Shown piece by piece: positions 11,797 through 26,700 of a DNA stretch of 64,000 nucleotides. Origin of the DNA: Astropecten irregularis (Eukaryota; Echinodermata; Asteroidea; Paxillosida; Astropectinidae); the NCBI GenBank assembly GCA_963971285.1, contig OZ020257.1, positions 13,344,602 to 13,408,601 on the forward strand. The letters run 5' to 3'. Each line of letters starts with the position of its first letter. Position 1 is the stretch's first letter. The notes under the pieces were generated by a model, which was not told the origin of the DNA, made no database searches, and worked only from the letters and a program-made list of their open reading frames with translations. The position numbers were made by a program, and so were the translations under genes.

Positions 11797-14700
11797 GTCA
11801 GCATAACATCTGTAGAGACATCTTCTCACTCATTTAGTAAGGCTGCAATCGTTTTCTTTCTTGATCATGTCACTTCCCTCAAACAGTAGTAAAAGTGTTG
11901 CTGTTGATCAGTGGAGTTTGTACCAATATGTGACAAATAATACATATTTCTGAACTTATCATGTTATATCAGAAAAAAGTAGCCTATGCCTTATTTGAAT
12001 TAAACAACTTAAAGGCAGATTTGCAAGGCCTCAACAACAAAAAATTGTTGAGTTTGAGACAGAAATTGGACTCAACAGTTCGTAAACAGTGCAAACAGTC
12101 ACCATGGGAAATCATGGTTCATCAGATGCTGGGTTTTCCAAGGAAATCAAGATTTAGTTTCTTTTAAAAAGATCGTTCGTCCAAACGATCTTGACAAAAA
12201 CCAAAGTATGATATTACCTTTCCAGTCAGTTTCCCCTGTGATTTTTTGATGATCACAATGCAGTCAGTGATTGATCTTACACCTAATATACAATATTTGA
12301 CGATGTGTACCTGAACACGGAGAGCCTATGAGAGGTGTCTTCACTGCTTGATGTCTACTTTGATGACTAGTGTGGCATTGTCAGCAGGGTTGTTTGATTT
12401 AAATCACTCGATTTAAATCATTGATTTAAATCATGATTTAAATCAGTGGAAAAAAATCAAAAAAATCGCTCATAAAAATCAATCATGATTTTTTTTCATT
12501 ATTTCATGATTTTTTTCTACGAAAATCAGAATATCTTACTGAAAGAACACTTGCATTAACTTTTGGCTTAGTTTTTCCACTATAACAGGGTGTCTTAAAA
12601 CAGTTTATGTTGTGTTTTTACAATGAAATTTTACTGTACAAAATACGCATGCTCGTATACACACATGTATGGAAAATGAGGCAACTGAAGCAAAGTACAA
12701 TGTATTTGTACAGCATTACTTGTAATTTACAAGTATCTATACAATGAATAGAATTACACAGTAAAATAATACGTCCATATGTATGCAACTGCAAAGAATT
12801 AACTTTTGTTTGTGTACATCACTGCATCTAATACACATGTACTGAGATGCAAATGGACCACTGGTACGTACATGTACAAGCCATGAAACATCTTTGAATG
12901 TGGTCTTAAACATCCCATCAGCAAGGAAGCAATAGTATGCCTGTAGTGACAGTCAGTAACATTTTCTGTTTTTTGTTGCTTTGGATTTTTTACTACATTT
13001 TAATGACCACAATGCCCAAGCGACAAGAAGATGCAATTTGGCATCATTTATGGGTTTTTTTAAGCAAAATGTTATGATAGTAAAATGTTATTACGTAAAA
13101 ACAATTAAGATTTTAATTTAAATCAAAAAAATCGATTTAAATCAAAAAAATCTGATTTAAATCAAATAAATCCAATTTTTTTTATTTTTTTATAAAAATC
13201 ATGATTTTTATCAACCCTGATTGTCAGGAATGGCTAGGAATTAGTCTTGCTCTGGCTTGCAGCAGATCAGAGTTCCTGACATTTAGCAACCTGCGAAAAA
13301 AATCCCCTTCCTCAAGGCGAGACACAAAGTATCTCCATTTTTGGAAAGCCAACAGACAATTAGAAACCCCACATCTTAACGAAGTAGTCGCTGGCACTAA
13401 GTACGGCCACATTTGAGAATCTGTCTCAGGCTTAATTAAAGGGAGCATATAGGATTTGCAAAGTTGTACGCTTTGGCTGAATTTGGTACTTAAACAGAAG
13501 TGAAGGTCTTAAACTTCCTCACAGACGTTGTTTCATGTACATGTACGTTGCCTTTAAGGCTCACATCTCAAGCTCACATACTGACATCTTTGCACACAGT
13601 GATGGGCCTCCATAACTTGAATTGAATAACTAATGATTGAATGAGCTGTATGATATTATGGCGTTTCTTCCTGTTGTCTTGTGTCATTAGTCCTATAGAC
13701 CTGTTTGATAACCATGATCGCCTTCCACACTGCCTCGCCTTTGGGGCAGCCTCCTCCCTGGTTCTGGATCTTTTCCTCGGTGACTACCAGTCTTACTTCT
13801 TCGGCTGGGAGATTCCCGGATGGGGCAAGAGTAAGTTTCTGCAACATTTTATAGTTAATCATAAACACTTTCATTTTTTGCCTTCCCCCTGATTTTAGTT
13901 CTATAGTTCATAGTTTAACATTGGTTTGGCTTGTTTGTTATTGTTTTTTCTTATAGATTTTATTGTTAGGAGGGCCTGACGCATTTTTATCCTAGCAGGG
14001 TCATTATCGCAGGCTAAAGATAAAAATCCTTTTAGGATCAAAATGTTACAGACCCTCCTATCTCAAAGCATTTTTATAAATTTCAGCTCGTTATTTTGGC
14101 TCATGAGCAGTTTGTAGCAGTTAATTACTTGTATTTTTGAATGATTGTTTGGTTACTTAGTTAAGATTTGTTTATTTCATGTTTTTTTTGTAATTAGTTG
14201 TTTACTTTTTTAGAAACAGAAATCTGTTGTCAACCAAGAATGTTATTCATTATTTATTTTTAAAAATATTTTATTTTGCAGCAATAGAAAAATAATGGGA
14301 CGTGACCTAATTTTGATTCGGTAATGTTTGCTGATCATTTCTTCATTATGAAATTGCCTAATTAATGTACTTTTTTCTGGTTCCGTTGCAGTTTTGTTCG
14401 GCAGCATAGTGACAGTGGAGATTGCCATAGACTGCTTCCCGTTCTTTGCCTGCATCACATGCAAGTCTCGCCTCCTAGCATATGGCATGGGATTCCTGTA
14501 CCTCACGGCCTGGTGAGTGACTAGTCTCATCTCATGATCACCTAGGTTACTTTGAAGAGACATTGATAAAGGTGAACAAAGAAAAATTGACTGGAGTGGG
14601 ATTCGAACCAGCAACCTCCTGAATACCATATAGGTGCTCTACCACTCTGAGCTATCCAGCCCTTCCAGTTGGTGGTGACCCCAATAGTCAATTATCTTTG

Positions 14701-17700
14701 TTCGTTTGGCAGTCAGAAACCATGAAACCACACACACACTGCCATACCCCAAGGATCATTTCACCGATATGCGCAGCAATGCTGCAACTGTACATGGGGA
14801 TCTCTCAAAGAGGATACAGCTTTTTAATCAATATAATCACCAACTAGTAACCACAAGGGAAACAGACTGAATTTGTTAAGTCATGGCTGAAAATTCAGCC
14901 AGTTTCCATTGTGGTTATTTGATGATTATATCTAAGAGAGCGGCTAGCCCGAATTAGCTTGCCTAGATATGGCATGCATGTAGGGCCTGTTTGTTTCAGG
15001 CATGAGATCAGTGATCCTGCTGATCCAGATCCCATTTAAGCCTATCCCGCATATGGGACTTGGATCTGCAAGATCACTGATCGTGAGCCCGAAACACACA
15101 GGCCCGTAGGTTCATGAAATAGGTACAACTTTCCAAATAGTAGTTCTACAGTAACACAAAACTAATCACTGAAAAATAATTTGTTCAAATACTTTATTTA
15201 GACTCCCTGATCTGTACTTTGCTCCTTTGCCAACCTTTGTACACTAGACAGTGTAGTGTGGGCTTTCAACTACTTTGAAACTGATTTTGAAGGTATAATA
15301 CATGATTGGTAAAGGCGACAGAACAGCACTCACACTTTGTCTAATCCAACATGTACATACATTTGTGTAAAATAATACATTTGTGTAAATAACACACCTG
15401 TGAAAATTTGAGCTCAATCGGACATTTGAGCCACAAGAAAAAAGCGAAAACCCGACTCAATTTTTCTTTGATATACATGTGTAAAACAAAAAGAATGGTT
15501 TTGATCTTACCCCAAGATCAAAACTGTTTTCGGTCATTGTTTTTTACTAATTTCTGGATAAATACGCCTGAAATATTTGAATGGTATTTTTCTGCCAGCA
15601 CCATCTTCATATCCTGAAAGTGTAAATCTGTGAACATTTCTTTTTGGGTATGGTACCAATCCTGTACTGTGCCTTTAAAATGTGAGGGTTAGAAGTTGTA
15701 TATGCGGCTAATAAAAAAAACCAGGATGTTGAAGTTTTATCACCCTGTGGTTCTGTTATTGAGCGCTATACTGTTTTAAAGTGCACTTGCGCGGTCAATA
15801 GACCAGCTACAAGTCCATGCAGTGAATTTTTATCATGTATACAAAGTACACACAACTCAATACAGTGCATACATCTGTGCACGCACACTGTTCATAATTT
15901 CCACAAAAGTTTTAAATTTGACATGGAATATAATTTGTTCAGATTGTCCCTTAGTTTCACTATGACTCTGATATACATGTACTAGGCCATAATTGCCCAC
16001 AGTTCATCTGATTGAACAGAAACAAGCAGTGTATTTTGTTGGTCATGTAAAGCAATTAGTTACCCAGTGGATAAGAAGTTTATCTTTAAATTGTATAAAC
16101 TGCTGCAAGTTACTCATCAGGCAAAATAATGACCTTGAATTTATAAAATGCTTGGAGTTTGGAGGGCCCGACATGTTTTGATCTTAGCAGGATCTTTATC
16201 GAAGGCTAAATGACAAGAGGACAAGAACATGCAAGTAAAGTAGTGCTGTGCTTTTTATTCGGATATAGAGTAACCCACACGGATTAAACGTTTCCGTTTA
16301 CTAATTTGCCAAAAGGATTAACCGAAACCAACACCAAAAAAATATGGACTCATCGTGGCTCACGCAAAAAAAATAATAGGAACTACAGAACTCTAAGGGA
16401 ACTAAAAGCCTCTGTGCACCCAAGTCACCACCACTGCACCTAACCCATGGCTATAAATAACAAAGGATACACTACACACACAACACACAATACCCACACT
16501 CTCTCATTAATTATTCATTATTCAAAAACTTACAACCAATGCGGACTGCAGATCTCTAAGGAACTACTGTACAAGAAATACAAAGGAAATAAGGATAAAA
16601 AACTTAAATTTTCTGTCTAATGGCCACAAATAGTTGTCATTGGTGACATCCCTGCATAGTGAAATCAGAGCTCAATTTCATGGCCATGAAATTGAGCCCA
16701 TATACGTTGTGTCTTAACGACTCTTCCGCTTATCTTTCATTGCATTCTGATGTTCTTTGATTGTCTTTTTCCCCTTTCATTTACGGATCCATGTTTCTTT
16801 CTCTTTGATAGGCTTGCCATGTTAATTCTGTTAAGTGTCGGCTGTGAAAAGAGTGAGGATGCCCAGGTGAGAATGAGATAATGATGAGCTAATTAATATG
16901 TTAATTAGTATGTTAATTAGTATGTTAAGTTAGAGCCGCATGCCACATGAGGCAAATTTTTTTGGGCCAATTTTGGGGCAACCAACTACAAAACATGCAA
17001 AAGGGACATTTTTTTAGCGTATACAGTAAATCCATGTTCTGGCAGTTTCTACCTATCCAGAGTATCCTCAAGAGAAATTCATAGGAGAATTAAAGATGGA
17101 TGATACGTTTTTCTTTGAGATTGCCTGTAACTGATTTCCAGTAAATGCCGTGTTTGACATGGGCCTTAGATTCTAACCAGTAATGCTATGAAATGGAAAT
17201 CATGCGATGAGCACAAATTTGACACTGTTGAGCAATACAGCAAAATAGGCCCCAGGTTGGATGTATACATTTCTATTTCTGTTCAAGTAAATAACTTTCA
17301 GGGGTGGATCTAGGGGAAGGGGCATGGGGGGCGTACGCTCCCCTTTTCTTCAAAAGAAAAAAAAACAATGAATGAGGAAAAAACAATATATAGGGAGGGA
17401 GAAAGACTCAAAAATAGAAGAAAAAGATGGGGGAGAGACAAAATTAGTTAGCTTTGATCGCCCCGAAATGCATCCAACACTTTTCAATTAGTGCATTTTA
17501 TTTCCACGCCCCCTTTTTGGAAAATCCTGGATCCGCTTCTGACTTTTAGCATTTGAGGAAGGGCCTGCTTATTATGATTGAAACGTCAGGGGCCGATTTC
17601 ACTAACACTTTGCGATCATTGTAAAGCCCAATCCATCGCTAAACGGAAAATTGCTATGCAAAGTAGCGATGGATTTTCCGTTTAGCGATGGATTTGGGCT

Positions 17701-20700
17701 TTACGATGATCGCAAAGCGTTAGTGAAATCGGCCCCGGGCCCTCCTACATTCCTAACTCCAAGTATTTCCATGTTTGATTTCTTAGATAACAGCAGTGTT
17801 ACTCTATCTTTCTCTCTTTGTTTTCATCTGCCCAAACAGGAGCAGTATTCTCTCATATTGCCTCAGATACCCGTACTCATCTGCATCGTTCTCCTGATGG
17901 TGTACTTCTTAGCCATGTTCATCACTATCTTCATCCAGCGCCGTAAGGGAATCGAGTTGACGGTATGAGATTATCATTGTTATTATTTATTTCTGGTAAT
18001 GACACCAAGGATTCCTCAAAAGTGCCCTAGGCACTATAGCTCGCAAGCCTGATGTAACCTGTTATGGAAAGATGATGAGAAGAAGATACAGTTTTAGAGG
18101 TGGGAGGAAAACCCCAGAGGAATATTCTGGGTAAAACCCACGGAATCAGGTAGGGACTGAAAACCCAATCCACTTGTGAACCGAGCCGGACTTGAACCCA
18201 GTCCACAGAGGTGAGAGGCGAGGAAAGAACCGCTACGCCAACCTGACTTAAGATCAGTTTCAGATTGAGACTAGTCCGTCATTAACCCTCATCATGCCAA
18301 GTCTTGATATGATTTTGTTGATTTTGTCATTTTCTACAGAAAGAGGAGCGTCTTTTTAAGACTCACGAGGCCATTTACATCAGAAATCTCTTCAATAAAC
18401 CCAAAGAAGTGTAAGTTCAAAGGTTTATTTTGTAATAATGTACAAAAATAGAGTTTTTTTGTAAACAGTGAATGTTTGTTATCCCCAGTGCATTCTTGAT
18501 AATTTTCTGACGCAATGAAGTTAGCCGTTTCGAATTTTAAATCTGTATTTTTGTTATGACTAGCTTAAAGGTACCATCATACAAAATCATACAGAAATCG
18601 TGACAGATTTACCTGTAACTTACAGGGTGTAAAGATGGTGACGGTAGAAACACACCGTTATCTTTTTCTTCATGAATTGCTGTATTTATTAAAAAAAGAG
18701 TAAAACCAATTACCAAAAACAATTTTTGGTGAAAATAATTCAAAAGTACTATGGACGTTTTTTTTTTTTTTACTGTTTTCTCAAAAAGTGGGCACCATAT
18801 GGGACTGAAATTTTCACAGATGACTGTTGCTGCATCTGTCTTGATATTTTTGCTCATGAATCTTCATTTCTTTGACAAAAACCAAAGTATGATATTACCT
18901 TCAGGATTTGGTGATGTATATTTGAATGGGATGTGTACTGTCAGTCGTTGCAGTTCCTTTTCATGAATTTTGTTTCTCCTCAATCCTCAGGGTGTACACT
19001 GGATGGCGTGCGAGAGTTTTCAAGAACTACAAGCCACATCCAGGCTTCATATATCCCACACGGGTTCTCATGCCCTGCTTTGTGTCTGTAATTGGCCTGT
19101 ACCAGGTATGCCTGTTTGGGAGTAATGGGAGACTTTTGAGAACCGGTCTTCAAGTCAACAGCACACGCGCACGCACAACAGCGCAGGTGCAAAACAACGC
19201 GCGCATGCTCACAATTGCGTGCGCTGTTGACTGAAGATCGATTCTCAAAAGTCTCCCATTGAAGATAGCATGCAGTGAGAAGGACTATTTTTGATTTGGG
19301 GGATCTTGAAAACAATCGTACGGCCCTTGCAAAATTGATATCTACACCCAGGTGTAAATGGGTACCTGCGAGGGTAGAGATGGCTTTGTGGTTTGATTAA
19401 TTAGCCTCTTTGCACCTTATGTAGCAATGGGCTGTATGCTCCCCAGGGAGCTGAGATGGTTTCAGGAATGTAAATTATGGCCCGATGACCAGGGATAATG
19501 ACAACTTTGTAATGCGTAACACGGTCCCTGTTTTTTAGAGAAAGTAGCGACAGTTTTTAGTTTTCCTCTCTGTTTTTTTGTTTTTTTAGGTTGCATTTTG
19601 GATCATTCCCCTGGGTCTGACTTTCATCAATGGCTCCATTGGCCTAGTCAGGAACCTTGTCATTGGAATGTATGAACCTCTCAATAGCACTGAGGCCTTG
19701 AATGTCATCAATGGGAAACTAGACCAAGCCCTAAATGGACTCCAAGGTACAGCTTTCTGAGTTTGCCCCCAGCCCTGAGGCCCCTGCCCTCGCCCCCCTC
19801 CACACAAAAATCGTCAATTTCTTTTTAATGCAGTCAGTTTCCCTTGTGGTTATTTGATGATTATATTAATTAACAAGCTGCATCCTCTTTCAGTGATCCA
19901 CCTGCAGGTTGCAGCATTGCTGCGCGTATCGGTGAATTGATCCTTGGGGTATGGCGGTGTGTTCGTGGTTTCATGGCTTCTGACTGCCAAACAAACAAAG
20001 ATCATTGACTATTGGGGTCACCACCAACGTAGGGCTGGATGGTTCAGTTGGTAGAGCGCCTGTATAACGGTATTCAGGAGGTTGCCGGTTTGAATCCCGC
20101 TCCAGTCAATTTTTCTTTGTTCACTATTCAATTTCTTTTTAAGTAGGATTTGTAGCTTTGTATGGAAGTAAAATAAGAAAGGAAGGTTTGCGGAGACACC
20201 ATGTATTTTTTTTTTTAGAAGTGTGGTTCTGCAAAGAACCGGTGAGAAGTGGTTTCGTCATTCTGGCCAGTGTACTCTGGCCGTCTTCAGAGGATGACCA
20301 GAGTACACTGGCCAGAACGGCGGGACAACTTCCCACCGGTTCTTTTCTGAACCACACTTCTAGAACAAGAAATACATGGTGTCTCCGCAAACCTCGCTTT
20401 CAATTTTGTTTTTGGTGAAAGAAACCATTATATGTCTTTCTTTCTTTGTTACAGTATCTTGGGCAATAGCCAGTGCCTTGTCAATCTTTCTGCCAATTAT
20501 GTACATACCACACATTCTTAAAAATTATAGGTGAGTACACTTCTTAAATCCATTCAGTAATATACCTTGTATAGTCTTCTGTGTTGCTTTTTCATATTTT
20601 TCTGTCTTGCTTGCGAGGCATGCAACTTTTCTTTGGATCAGCTGATTTCCTCTTTTTTTCTCTTCCCTCTTATGCCATTTAAAAGTGAAAAATATTGTAC

Positions 20701-23700
20701 AAAGTATGGTAAAGATTAAAATTTTCTCATTTTTGGTCAAGTGCAAGTTAGATGCCAGGGGTCGATTTCACTAACGCATTGCGATCATCGCTAGGCCCAA
20801 ATCCATCGCTAAAAGGGAAAATTGATCGCTACTTTGTGTAGGAATTTTCCGTTTAGCGATGGATTTGGGCCTAGCGATGATCGCAAAACGTTAGTGAAAT
20901 CGACCCCTGGCCTGCACATTGTTTGTTTAAAGGGTCTCTGCAATGGGAATATTATGGCTTGAACATGTGCCAATCAAAAAACTGTACATGGGGACTGTGA
21001 TTTTACCCGCTTCCTCACACTGATTCAGGGTTAAAAACAGGTTTTTTGGTTTGTATGCTAATTAGCATTTCCATATTCATGAGCAAAATTGTGATGTCAT
21101 CTGGGGAACCAAGAGCAGTAACCCAATTGATTTGTGCACAGAAAGTTGCGGTTGTTTTATAGGTTTTCTGACAGACCTTTTCCTCCTCAATGGGTTTATT
21201 TTGGAAAATATATTCCTTTCACTCAACTGGTGGCGTAATTTTTTCCACCAAACCATTTCTGTAGGTCAAGTTTGCCGCTTCATTTCTTATGTTTTTTCAT
21301 TATATTTTTGCTGTTGGTTCCCTACATGAGTATGCATGAAAATCCCCCGTTTTACAAAGCCATTCAAAGGAAAACCAAATGTTGGTTTGAAACCAAAATA
21401 AGACTTGCCATTCATTATCTGTCAGTATATTCTCTGTATGAAGGCAATAAAATAATCTGACTAAAAAAAGCACTGCAGTCGCCCTTTAATGACCCAATTT
21501 GAGAATACAGTTGGGGGACGGGTAGTAAAATCACGTGAAAGAATTTGTAATTTACACTTGTGGATTACCTTTTTCTAAGGAATGCATTTTTTCATATTTC
21601 CTTACATTTGTTTCCAAAGGACAGTCTGAAATGAAACATATTGTATGACATGTTTTTCTTCTATTTTTTGTTGCAAGGAAGCATTTGATGGGAATGTGGG
21701 CCGGAAAACACAAATTGCCCACCAACGTGGAGCTCAATTCTACACAATCTATTGTACGTAAGATAATTTGCCTCAAAACCAATTTGCGTTAAGGTAGTAT
21801 CATACTTTGGTAAGAAACCTTACTACCTGAAATGGTGTATTTATCCAGAAATTAGTAACACAACGACCGAATATCTCTTTGATCTTTTAAAAGACCAAAA
21901 ATAAAAGAGAAAAGACTTAAGAAATACTGTGGCTGTTTTTCACTGTTTTCTCAAAAAAAGGGCACCGTGTGGATGGGGCGGAAATTTTCACAGATGACTG
22001 TTACTGTATCTGTCTTGATATTTTTGCCCATGAATCTGTATTTCTTTGATAAAAACCAAAGTATGATACTACCTTTAAGTTCCAAAAGTATTTGAACACT
22101 TCTGAAAATTTAAGAAAAGAAGTTGATTACAGTTAAATGTACAAATGTTCCCTTTCCCTTTGATGAAGGTTTTAATTGATCTTCCTCAAGCTACTTCTTG
22201 CAGTTCATTTGTACTGTGAAGTGACCATCAGTCCTGTTTGAAGTATAGAGGTTTGGGTTTTCCAAACTTTAAAGGTAATATCATACTTTGGTTTTTGTCA
22301 CTGAAATACAGATTCATTGGCAAAAAAATCAAGACAGATACAGTAAAAGTAATCTGTGAAAATTTCAGTCCCATATACGGTGCCCACTTTTTGAGAAAAC
22401 AGTGAAAAACGGCCACAGTATTTCTTAAGTCTTTTCTCTTTTATTTTTGATCTTTTAAAAGATCAAAAAGATTTTCGGTCGTTGTTTTATTAATTTCTTG
22501 ATAAATACACCATTTCAGGCGGAAATATTTTAACGGTAGGTTTATACCAGCATCATCTCCATACCCTGAAAGTTATATGTAAATCTGTGAACATTTCTGT
22601 TTTGGTCTCTTACCAAAGTATGATACTACCTTTAAGAGGCGGAGGCTTTCAATGACAAGGCTCCTCTTCCAGTACTGTTTGATTTGTGGAGAGGCCATGT
22701 TGCAGTCTTGTTCCAGTGTTGGGGATCAATGGAATGACCTTTTTTGAACATTTAGAGTAAATGCATTCATTTTGACCTGACTGTTGAATTGGTATACCAC
22801 TGCCAGTCTATGCCTACCAGTACCACCAGGCATAACATTGTCTAATGGGAGACTTTTGAGAACCATTCTTCAAGTCAACAGCGCACGCGCACGCAATTGT
22901 GAGCATGCGCGCTTTGTTTTGCGAGTGCGCTGTTGACTTGAAGTACAGTTCTCCAAAGTCTCCCATTGTTAGAGATGTAAAGTATGCATATTTGTGTTAT
23001 TCTCTCCTAGGTCGGCAGTTTGAAATACATCGGCTTCCAGGTAGCTGTCTTTCTCACAGGTAGGAAACCCAGCGTTTGTTATTTTTATATTATGCTTGGA
23101 ATTTGTATCTTTTTCGAGGGGCAAAGCTAAGGCACATCAGGGACCGATTTCACTAATGCTTTGCGATTGTCGCTAAATCCCAAATCCTTTGCTAAATGGA
23201 AAATTGCTACACAAAGTAGCGATCGATTTTCCGTTTAGCGATGGATTTGGGCTTTAGCGATGATCACAAAGCGTTAGTGAAATCGGCTCCAGGATGACTC
23301 TTGAAGAAATTAGAGGAGCATGGCTGAAATTGGAACAACGCGAGACTGGTACTTAGTCTGTTGAAATTCTTGGCCTGATATTCACTCTTTGTCCTCTTAA
23401 GCGGTAACTCTTACTAAAAGACAATGAGAGCTTGTAAATATACTTAAATGGCTTGTGACTAAAACTCATCAAAGGTATTTAACCCAAACACACCTTTGTA
23501 CCACAGTTTATCACACATATCACGCGCGGATCCAGGGGTGGGCCGCGGGGGCACGTGCCCCCCGGTCAAATTTGACGAGGAAAAAAAAATTTTGCCCCCG
23601 GTAAAATTTGACGAAATAAAAAATAAAAGGAGAAAGAAGGGAGAAGGAGCAGAAAATCATCATTCTTCAGTTCATTCTGTCGGCCACACAAAGAAAAACT

Positions 23701-26700
23701 GACAACAGGCAATGTCTCGGCTCGCCTTTTTGCCAGTGAGCACGGTAACAAAAACTCCTTTTCACTGTACACAGACGTGGCCGTGAAGCAGAGTACGGTA
23801 CGGATGGACGGCACAGTCCGATCCTCCTAATCTTGTCGATCACTTTATAAGCAGTGATCCCAACATTACTTGTATTTTCCTTCCGAGTCTAACGTTAGTC
23901 CATGGTAACGCTACTCCACTAAATAAATGGACTCTGTTCTTACTTTTGAAATGAAGTAGACTTCATTCTGTCTGGATTTCATTTAGATTTTCGTGGAAAT
24001 TCCATGTTTATTGAAAGCAATTCATTTGAATTATTAGAAATGAAACATTTTCAAAATGACGACTACACAGCTTTGTACGGAAGCCCATTAGTGCCAGATG
24101 AATATATTTATTTGACATCGGGTGTGAATATTATAAAGTTTCGCGGTTGCGTATTAATACATTTCTTTTCCTGGGGTGTGAATGTTTTTTGTAGTGGCCG
24201 CCAGATAACTGGTACAAAAAAATTGGCCGTGTTTCTTAAAAACTGGTGCAACTCATGGCTTAATAATATATAAGAAATTGTATGGCTAAATGATTATTTC
24301 CTTTTGATCCTTCGTCAAACTGAAAACTGTATGAAAACAAATTTGCCATCCCAAAATATAAAAATCCTTTGTCTCTAAAATCCTAAATTAAAAATGAAAC
24401 GAAAAAATTCCATCCTATTTCAATGGCAAAAAGCTATCAAAAGGGCCCGGAAATACTCTAGAATTCATCAGAGAACATCTAATATCCCAAAAAAATTCGG
24501 AGCCCTTAAGCGGGCCCCGCACCCCACGCCGTGGCTTCGCAAGGTTTTTTTAAACACCCCCTTGGAAAAATCCTGCATACGCCACTGCTTCCCAGTATGA
24601 CACGCATAATAAAAATTATGTCATGACAGTCCAGATGATTATTAATCATGTTTCAAAGGATATTGTCAAACCCCCCACTGATAGGATACCACTGCAATTT
24701 TGTGACAATACATGTATGTATAGGCCTACATTGGGTCTTCGTCCATGTACCATGGAGGTATAGGAACAAATGACATTCAGAGGTTTCACTTTGAGTGTGC
24801 CCCCCGTCTTGAAAAATCCTGGATCCGCGCCTGCATATGGCTTTTTTATTTCCTGTACAAGTGTGGTATCATGAATACCACAATACACCACAGTGTGATA
24901 TGTGTGGTAATGCATGGTTTGTGATTCAGTGCGTTCCCCCTGTGGAGACTGTACGTGGTAGTGTGTGGTAAACAGCTCTTGTCTTGTGTGGTAGGAGCAG
25001 AAGGTTAGGGTTAATCGACACCCAAGGGCAATGCCAACATGTGGCTTGATAGCTCAGGTGGTGAAGTACCGGTGTAGCATTCCTGTGGTGGCAGGTTCAA
25101 ATCCCCGTTCATCAGTCAGTTTTCTTTGCTCTCCAGTAAAAATTAAAAATCTGTTTCATTTTCTATCCTCTGGTGTTTTTTTCGCCTCCAACAGGCTACA
25201 TGTTTATCCAGGGCATCCTGTTCCTCCTCCTTGGTGGTCTGACGTTCATGGTTCTAGCCTTCATCTGGGAGTTTCAGGCTGCCTTCATGGAAATCTTTGT
25301 AGAGCTAGTCATGTAAGAGTCTGCCTTTCACATACAGTGGAACGCCGCTATACCGAACACCGCTATACCAAACATTTGGCTATACTGAACATCATCCTTA
25401 TGCTCCCAATTTTTCTGTGCATTGTATATAGTAATCCTAACAAACGTTTTTGAAGGGCGCCCTCGTTTGTTTAAAAAGAATACTGCGGTTGTGTCAGTAC
25501 ATGCATATTATTTTGTACACTCCCAATCATCTTTGATTGAAATCTGGGAAGCCGGAAATTTAATCATGAGCAAAAGACCGGTGGGGAAAATCTGGGACAT
25601 GCCGAATATTCTTCTAAGTTCATGTTCCTTTCAGGAACAAATTGCTCACCATGCACCGAGGTAGAGTTGTAGTGCATTTAGAACGATAAACACCACCGCA
25701 GTTTCTTCTTTTAATCAAAAGAGGGCGCCATTCAAAACAGTGTGCTCGGATTACTGTATAGGCCTGATGAATGAATGACCACTATAAAGGAAAATTTCTG
25801 TGGATTCCGGAGTGTTCATTATAATAGTGGCGTTCCACTGTAATACCTTTCTCTCTACGACATTCTCCTTTAACCTTGGCCATTGAAAAAGAGCAAAGTT
25901 TTGGGATGAGTCATAAGTGAGATCAAACTTGTCTCAACTTGTGTGTACATAATTATGCTGTTAGTGTTCTGTGTCCTTTGCTAATTATGCGTCATGAAGA
26001 TGATGCTGGTAGAAACCTACCGTTAAAATCTTTTTGATCTTTTAAAAGATCAAAAATAAAAGAGAAAAGACTTAAGAAATACTGTGGCCGTTTTCCACTG
26101 TTTTCTCAAAAAGTTGGTTACTTTTACTGTATCTTCCTTGATATTTTTGCCCATGAATCTGTATTTCTTTGACAAAAACCAAAGTATGATACTACCTTTA
26201 AGCTTACCTCATTTTATCGATGTGCTCAAATTGTTCCATTTGTTTCTCTCCGGTCCTACAGCCCTTCAATGATCATCGGCATATCAGTCATGCAAAGCCA
26301 AAGCCTCTTTGTCAAGCTGTTCTTCATCCAAGATAAACTCAATCCTACAGATGATGATAAGCCTCTTGCTCTACAACGCAGGTAAAAGAGACTCCCCTCT
26401 CCAGCTTCCTTGTGCCAGAAAAAGTTAGGACAAATGTTATTTACTCACTTGGTATTATCGTTTACAAAACTAAACATTGCTCGGTGGCCACTCATAGCTT
26501 GATCTTTATGGAAAACTTGCTTGAAATGCACTCTCTTAATTGAGTTTGTTTGATTTTTGTGAAAAATGACACCAGCAAATGTGATCTCTCCTTTCCACGA
26601 TGGTATTGTATTGTTGGGCTGGTGTTGGAGCTACATGGTGTATATGGTGTTGTGAGCAAAATGGGCCACAAGTAATTGCCTACGTTATATGTCATAATTG

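Noticed and set aside
20032-20110. Functional tRNA gene on the + strand
   Set aside because: Box motifs occur inside a dispersed element with conserved flanks at four or more sites.
21754-21757. Alternative end of STRA6-like exon 12 at the GTAAGA donor
   Set aside because: It joins the next exon in a frame giving non-family sequence; the GTACGT donor at 21753 restores VGSLKYIGFQV.
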